This document shows positions 6,516 to 7,883 of a DNA stretch of 7,883 bases, in pieces (position 1 is the stretch's first letter; each line of letters starts with the position of its first letter). The position numbers were made by a program, and so were the translations under genes. A model generated the notes under the pieces. The model ran no database searches. It was not told where the DNA came from and saw only the letters and a list, made by a program, of their open reading frames with translations. Origin of the DNA: Bryobacterales bacterium (GTDB lineage: Bacteria > Acidobacteriota > Terriglobia > Bryobacterales > Bryobacteraceae); assembly GCA_020853155.1 (NCBI GenBank), contig JADYZL010000553.1:1-7883 (forward strand). Reading direction: 5' to 3'.

Positions 6516-6592
6516 CCGGCTGGCATGGAGGGAATGGCAGAAAAATACACCACGAAGCCGTGGTGGCCTATTGCATTTTCCGCGCCAGCCGG
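6516..6592. repeat. Long-range inverted repeat downstream of metE
   Basis: CCGGCTGGC (6516-6524) is perfectly complementary to GCCAGCCGG (6584-6592) and encloses the smaller hairpin at 6548-6565. In the metE transcript these would fold into one larger structure in the 3' untranslated region. The right arm overlaps the spacer of the candidate promoter for the aromatic leader. Confidence 0.5.
6548..6565. terminator. Hairpin after metE, possible terminator
   Basis: CACCACG (6548-6554) and CGTGGTG (6559-6565) form a perfect 7-bp stem with the loop AAGC, 44 bases after the metE stop. On the plus strand only a weak T-rich stretch follows (CTATTGCATTTT). On the minus strand TATTTTT follows directly, which is a better tail, but no gene reads in that direction here. 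It most likely limits metE readthrough or protects its 3' end. Confidence 0.45.
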
Positions 6593-6599
6593 TTATTCT
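6571..6599 (+). promoter_or_regulatory. Candidate promoter for the aromatic leader and aroF
   Basis: TTGCAT (6571-6576) and TATTCT (6594-6599) are separated by exactly 17 bp. The matches are modest: the -35 keeps TTG and the -10 has four of six bases. Transcription would start near 6606, a few bases before the leader-peptide ATG at 6610. The position fits an attenuated operon, but the start site is a prediction. Confidence 0.42.
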
Positions 6600-6609
6600 G
6601 GATTTTCGC

Positions 6610-6684
6610 ATGCAGGTTTTGGCCTACACCTACGGCTTCGGGTTTTGGTGCTGGTATCGCACCACCCGGGTTGGTGTGGGCTAA
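6610..6684 (+). CDS. Aromatic-rich attenuator leader peptide
   Basis: A 24-residue peptide beginning MQVLA and ending RTTRVGVG. Residues 6-16 are YTYGFGFWCWY, with Tyr at 6, 8 and 16, Phe at 10 and 12, and Trp at 13 and 15. Such clustering is very unlikely by chance, and Trp and Tyr are rare residues in ordinary proteins. Leader peptides of this kind (E. coli trpL and pheL) are translated only so that ribosome speed reports the supply of charged tRNA. Here Tyr, Phe and Trp could all be read, matching the three end products of the pathway started by the downstream DAHP synthase. The ATG has no strong ribosome binding site (a weak GGA at 6600-6602). With the promoter candidate above, translation may be nearly leaderless. 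The peptide itself probably has no function after synthesis. Confidence 0.85.
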   Translation: MQVLAYTYGFGFWCWYRTTRVGVG

Positions 6685-6717
6685 GGTCCGTGAAAGCGAA
6701 CTGAAATCCAATAAACC

Positions 6718-6748
6718 AACCCACTCGCCGGAGTGGGTTTTTTCTTTT
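6718..6748 (+). terminator. Intrinsic terminator of the aroF attenuator
   Basis: AACCCACTC (6718-6726) and GAGTGGGTT (6731-6739) form a perfect 9-bp stem with the loop GCCG, followed by TTTTCTTTT. It lies 34 bases after the leader-peptide stop and 44 bases before the aroF start. It is the best factor-independent terminator in the window, and its place in front of a gene on the same strand marks it as regulatory. Confidence 0.92.
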
Positions 6749-6792
6749 CGGGAACCCCTCAAGGCGGCGCGGAGAACTAGGGGAGAAACACC

Positions 6793-7845
6793 ATGATCGT
6801 CGCCATGAAGCCGGAAGCCGATGCGCTCGACATCGAGACAGTGATTCAACGAGCCACGCAGTTTGGCTGCCGCGTGCACCGCAGCCAGGGAGAAGAACGG
6901 GTGATCCTGGGCATCCTCGCGGAAGCCCGGCAACTGCCCTCCACGGATGCGTTCGAGGCGTTGCCGAACGTCGAGCGGGTGGTCCGCATCTCCACCCCGT
7001 ACAAGCTGGTCAGCCGCCAATACCAGCCCTGGAGCAGTGAGGTCGTGGTGAACGGCGCCCGTTTCGGCGCTGGTGGATTTCCCATGATCGCGGGGCCTTG
7101 TTCGGTGGAGAGCGAAGCGCAGATCTTCGAAACCGCGCGTTTCCTCCGCGAGGCCGGCATCCCGCTCCTGCGTGGCGGCGCCTTCAAACCGCGGACATCC
7201 CCCTACGATTTCCAGGGGCTGGGCGAAGAGGGCCTCCGCCTCATGCGCCGCGCCGCCGACGAGAACGGCTTGGGCGTGGTGACCGAACTGCTCTCCGAAG
7301 CCGACCTGCCCGCAGTGGCCGCTTACGCGGATCTCATCCAGATCGGGGCGCGGAACATGCAGAACTTTGCGTTGCTCAAGGCAGCGGGCGCGAGCCGCAA
7401 ACCCGTGCTGCTCAAGCGCGGCCTCAGCGCCACCATCCAGGAGTTCCTGCTCGCGGCGGAGTACATTGCGGCCCAGGGAAACCTGCGGATCCTTCTCTGC
7501 GAGCGCGGCATCCGCACCTTCGATACGTCCCTGCGCAACACCTTCGATCTCGCGGGCGTGGCCTTGCTGCGGGAACTGACGCACTTGCCCGTGATCGTGG
7601 ATCCCAGCCACGCCACCGGCAAGCGCAGCCTCATTGCGCCCGTGACGCGCGCCGCCGTCGCGCTGGGAGCCGATGGTGCGATCGTCGAAATGCATCCACG
7701 CCCGGAACAGGCGTTGAGCGATGGCGCGCAGAGCCTCAACTTTGAGGAATTCTCCAACCTGCAGCGGACGCTCGCGCCCTATATCGCCTTACGGGAGACG
7801 GAACGCCGGCAGGAATCCTCGGCGATGGCGGCAGCCGTGGCATGA
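6793..7845 (+). CDS. aroF: 3-deoxy-7-phosphoheptulonate (DAHP) synthase, type I-beta, with N-terminal regulatory domain
   Basis: This cytoplasmic enzyme condenses phosphoenolpyruvate and erythrose 4-phosphate to DAHP, the first step of the shikimate pathway to Phe, Tyr and Trp. The 350-residue protein belongs to the I-beta group related to KDO8P synthase. Residues about 1-68 form a ferredoxin-like, ACT-related domain (MIVAMKPEADALDIETVIQR...), which in the Thermotoga enzyme mediates Tyr/Phe feedback. The barrel shows AGPCSVES, LRGGAFKPRTSPYDFQGLG, IQIGARNMQNF, PVLLKRG, LCERGIRTF, VDPSHATGKR and GADGAIVEMHP. The metal ligands are Cys103, His273, Glu299 and Asp310, each one residue after the Thermotoga maritima numbering. 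The start at 6793 has GGAG seven bases upstream. An Ala-rich tail (AMAAAVA) ends the protein. Its stop overlaps a possible next start (ATGA), suggesting an operon. Expression is probably set by the upstream attenuator. Confidence 0.96.
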   Translation: MIVAMKPEADALDIETVIQRATQFGCRVHRSQGEERVILGILAEARQLPSTDAFEALPNVERVVRISTPYKLVSRQYQPWSSEVVVNGARFGAGGFPMIAGPCSVESEAQIFETARFLREAGIPLLRGGAFKPRTSPYDFQGLGEEGLRLMRRAADENGLGVVTELLSEADLPAVAAYADLIQIGARNMQNFALLKAAGASRKPVLLKRGLSATIQEFLLAAEYIAAQGNLRILLCERGIRTFDTSLRNTFDLAGVALLRELTHLPVIVDPSHATGKRSLIAPVTRAAVALGADGAIVEMHPRPEQALSDGAQSLNFEEFSNLQRTLAPYIALRETERRQESSAMAAAVA

Positions 7846-7883
7846 TCGTTAGTGCATGCCGATTTCCTGGGATAAGCGAAGCA
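7842..7883 (+). CDS. Possible start of a gene translationally coupled to aroF (runs off the window)
   Basis: An ATG at 7842-7844 overlaps the aroF stop codon (ATGA) and stays open for 14 codons to the window edge (MIVSACRFPGISEA). Such overlaps are common between co-transcribed genes. Another ATG in a different frame at 7856 (MPISWDKRS) is an alternative start. Neither has a good ribosome binding site. The fragment is too short to identify, though a further aromatic-pathway gene would fit the context. Confidence 0.35.
   Translation, partial: MIVSACRFPGISEA

Larger units (their letters stand above)
6606..6748 (+). promoter_or_regulatory. Ribosome-mediated transcription attenuator controlling DAHP synthase
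   Basis: The element combines an aromatic-rich leader peptide (6610-6684), competing RNA helices and a terminator. The protector helix pairs 6657-6664 with 6672-6679, eight pairs including two G-U. The antiterminator pairs GGGTTGGT (6668-6675) with ACCAACCC (6715-6722), eight perfect pairs. The terminator pairs 6718-6726 with 6731-6739. The antiterminator takes five bases of the terminator's left arm, and the protector takes the antiterminator's left arm, so the three are mutually exclusive. A further small hairpin (6646-6651 with 6659-6664) lies over the Trp codons and would free the antiterminator arm. The leader stop codon at 6682-6684 lies just after the antiterminator arm. A ribosome that finishes the peptide would cover that arm and allow termination, while one stalled at aromatic codons would let the antiterminator form. 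The pairings are read from the sequence and the regulatory behaviour is inferred from the trp/phe attenuation model. Confidence 0.82.

Noticed and set aside
6504..6792. T-box or tryptophan riboswitch-type control of aroF
   Set aside because: I see no T-box bulge-like sequence or specifier-loop architecture. The aromatic codon cluster plus competing hairpins fits a translated leader much better.
6077..6796. Long open frame (239 codons) on the plus strand across the end of metE and the following gap
   Set aside because: It is out of frame with metE and has a shadow-like Arg/Pro/His-rich composition. It also runs through the leader peptide and the terminator, which explain that stretch better.
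6568..7695. 375-codon open frame on the minus strand opposite aroF
   Set aside because: It is antisense to a clear DAHP synthase and rich in His, Gly and Arg, as expected from the complement of GC-rich codons. It shows no recognisable domain and crosses the attenuator.

Overview
The window looks like chromosomal DNA of a free-living, GC-rich Gram-negative bacterium. Two things point towards Acidobacteriota, perhaps the Solibacter/Bryobacter side. One is the N-terminus of an Oar-like TonB-dependent receptor with the start of a carboxypeptidase-regulatory-like domain at the left edge. The other is a membrane-anchored winged-helix regulator of a style common in that phylum. This placement is inference from protein style, not a database match. 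I see no transposase, phage gene, tRNA, rRNA or CRISPR array. Every gap between genes is shorter than 300 bases.

Layout: (1) 1-111 minus, N-terminal fragment of a probable TonB-dependent receptor with a signal peptide. (2) 281-1504 minus, a one-pass membrane protein with a cytoplasmic winged-helix DNA-binding domain, followed by three phased direct repeats in the gap to the receptor gene. Its own promoter is covered by a tandem 14-bp repeat plus an inverted third half-site (1538-1572). (3) 1710-2144 plus, a secreted SnoaL/NTF2-like (DUF4440-type) protein whose promoter candidate implies an almost leaderless mRNA. (4) 2293-3186 plus, truB, tRNA pseudouridine-55 synthase. (5) 3223-4131 minus and 4227-6503 plus, the divergent pair metR (LysR-type regulator) and metE (cobalamin-independent methionine synthase). 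(6) 6504-6792, an RNA-rich gap. (7) 6793-7845 plus, aroF, a type I-beta DAHP synthase, whose stop codon overlaps the start of a possible further gene leaving the window.

The most interesting element lies in the metE-aroF gap and is too short for a normal gene call. It is a 24-codon open frame (6610-6684) whose residues 6-16 read YTYGFGFWCWY: three Tyr, two Phe and two Trp in eleven positions. Just downstream is a textbook intrinsic terminator (6718-6748), 44 bases before the DAHP synthase start. Segments between them can form mutually exclusive protector, antiterminator and terminator helices. This is the architecture of ribosome-mediated transcription attenuation. Here the leader reads all three end products of the pathway whose first committed enzyme lies downstream.

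The genes fall into three working units. The left unit is a probable surface-nutrient receptor under a membrane-bound sensor-regulator. The middle unit is methionine synthesis under MetR. The right unit is entry into the shikimate pathway, controlled both by an aromatic leader peptide and probably by the enzyme's own N-terminal regulatory domain.
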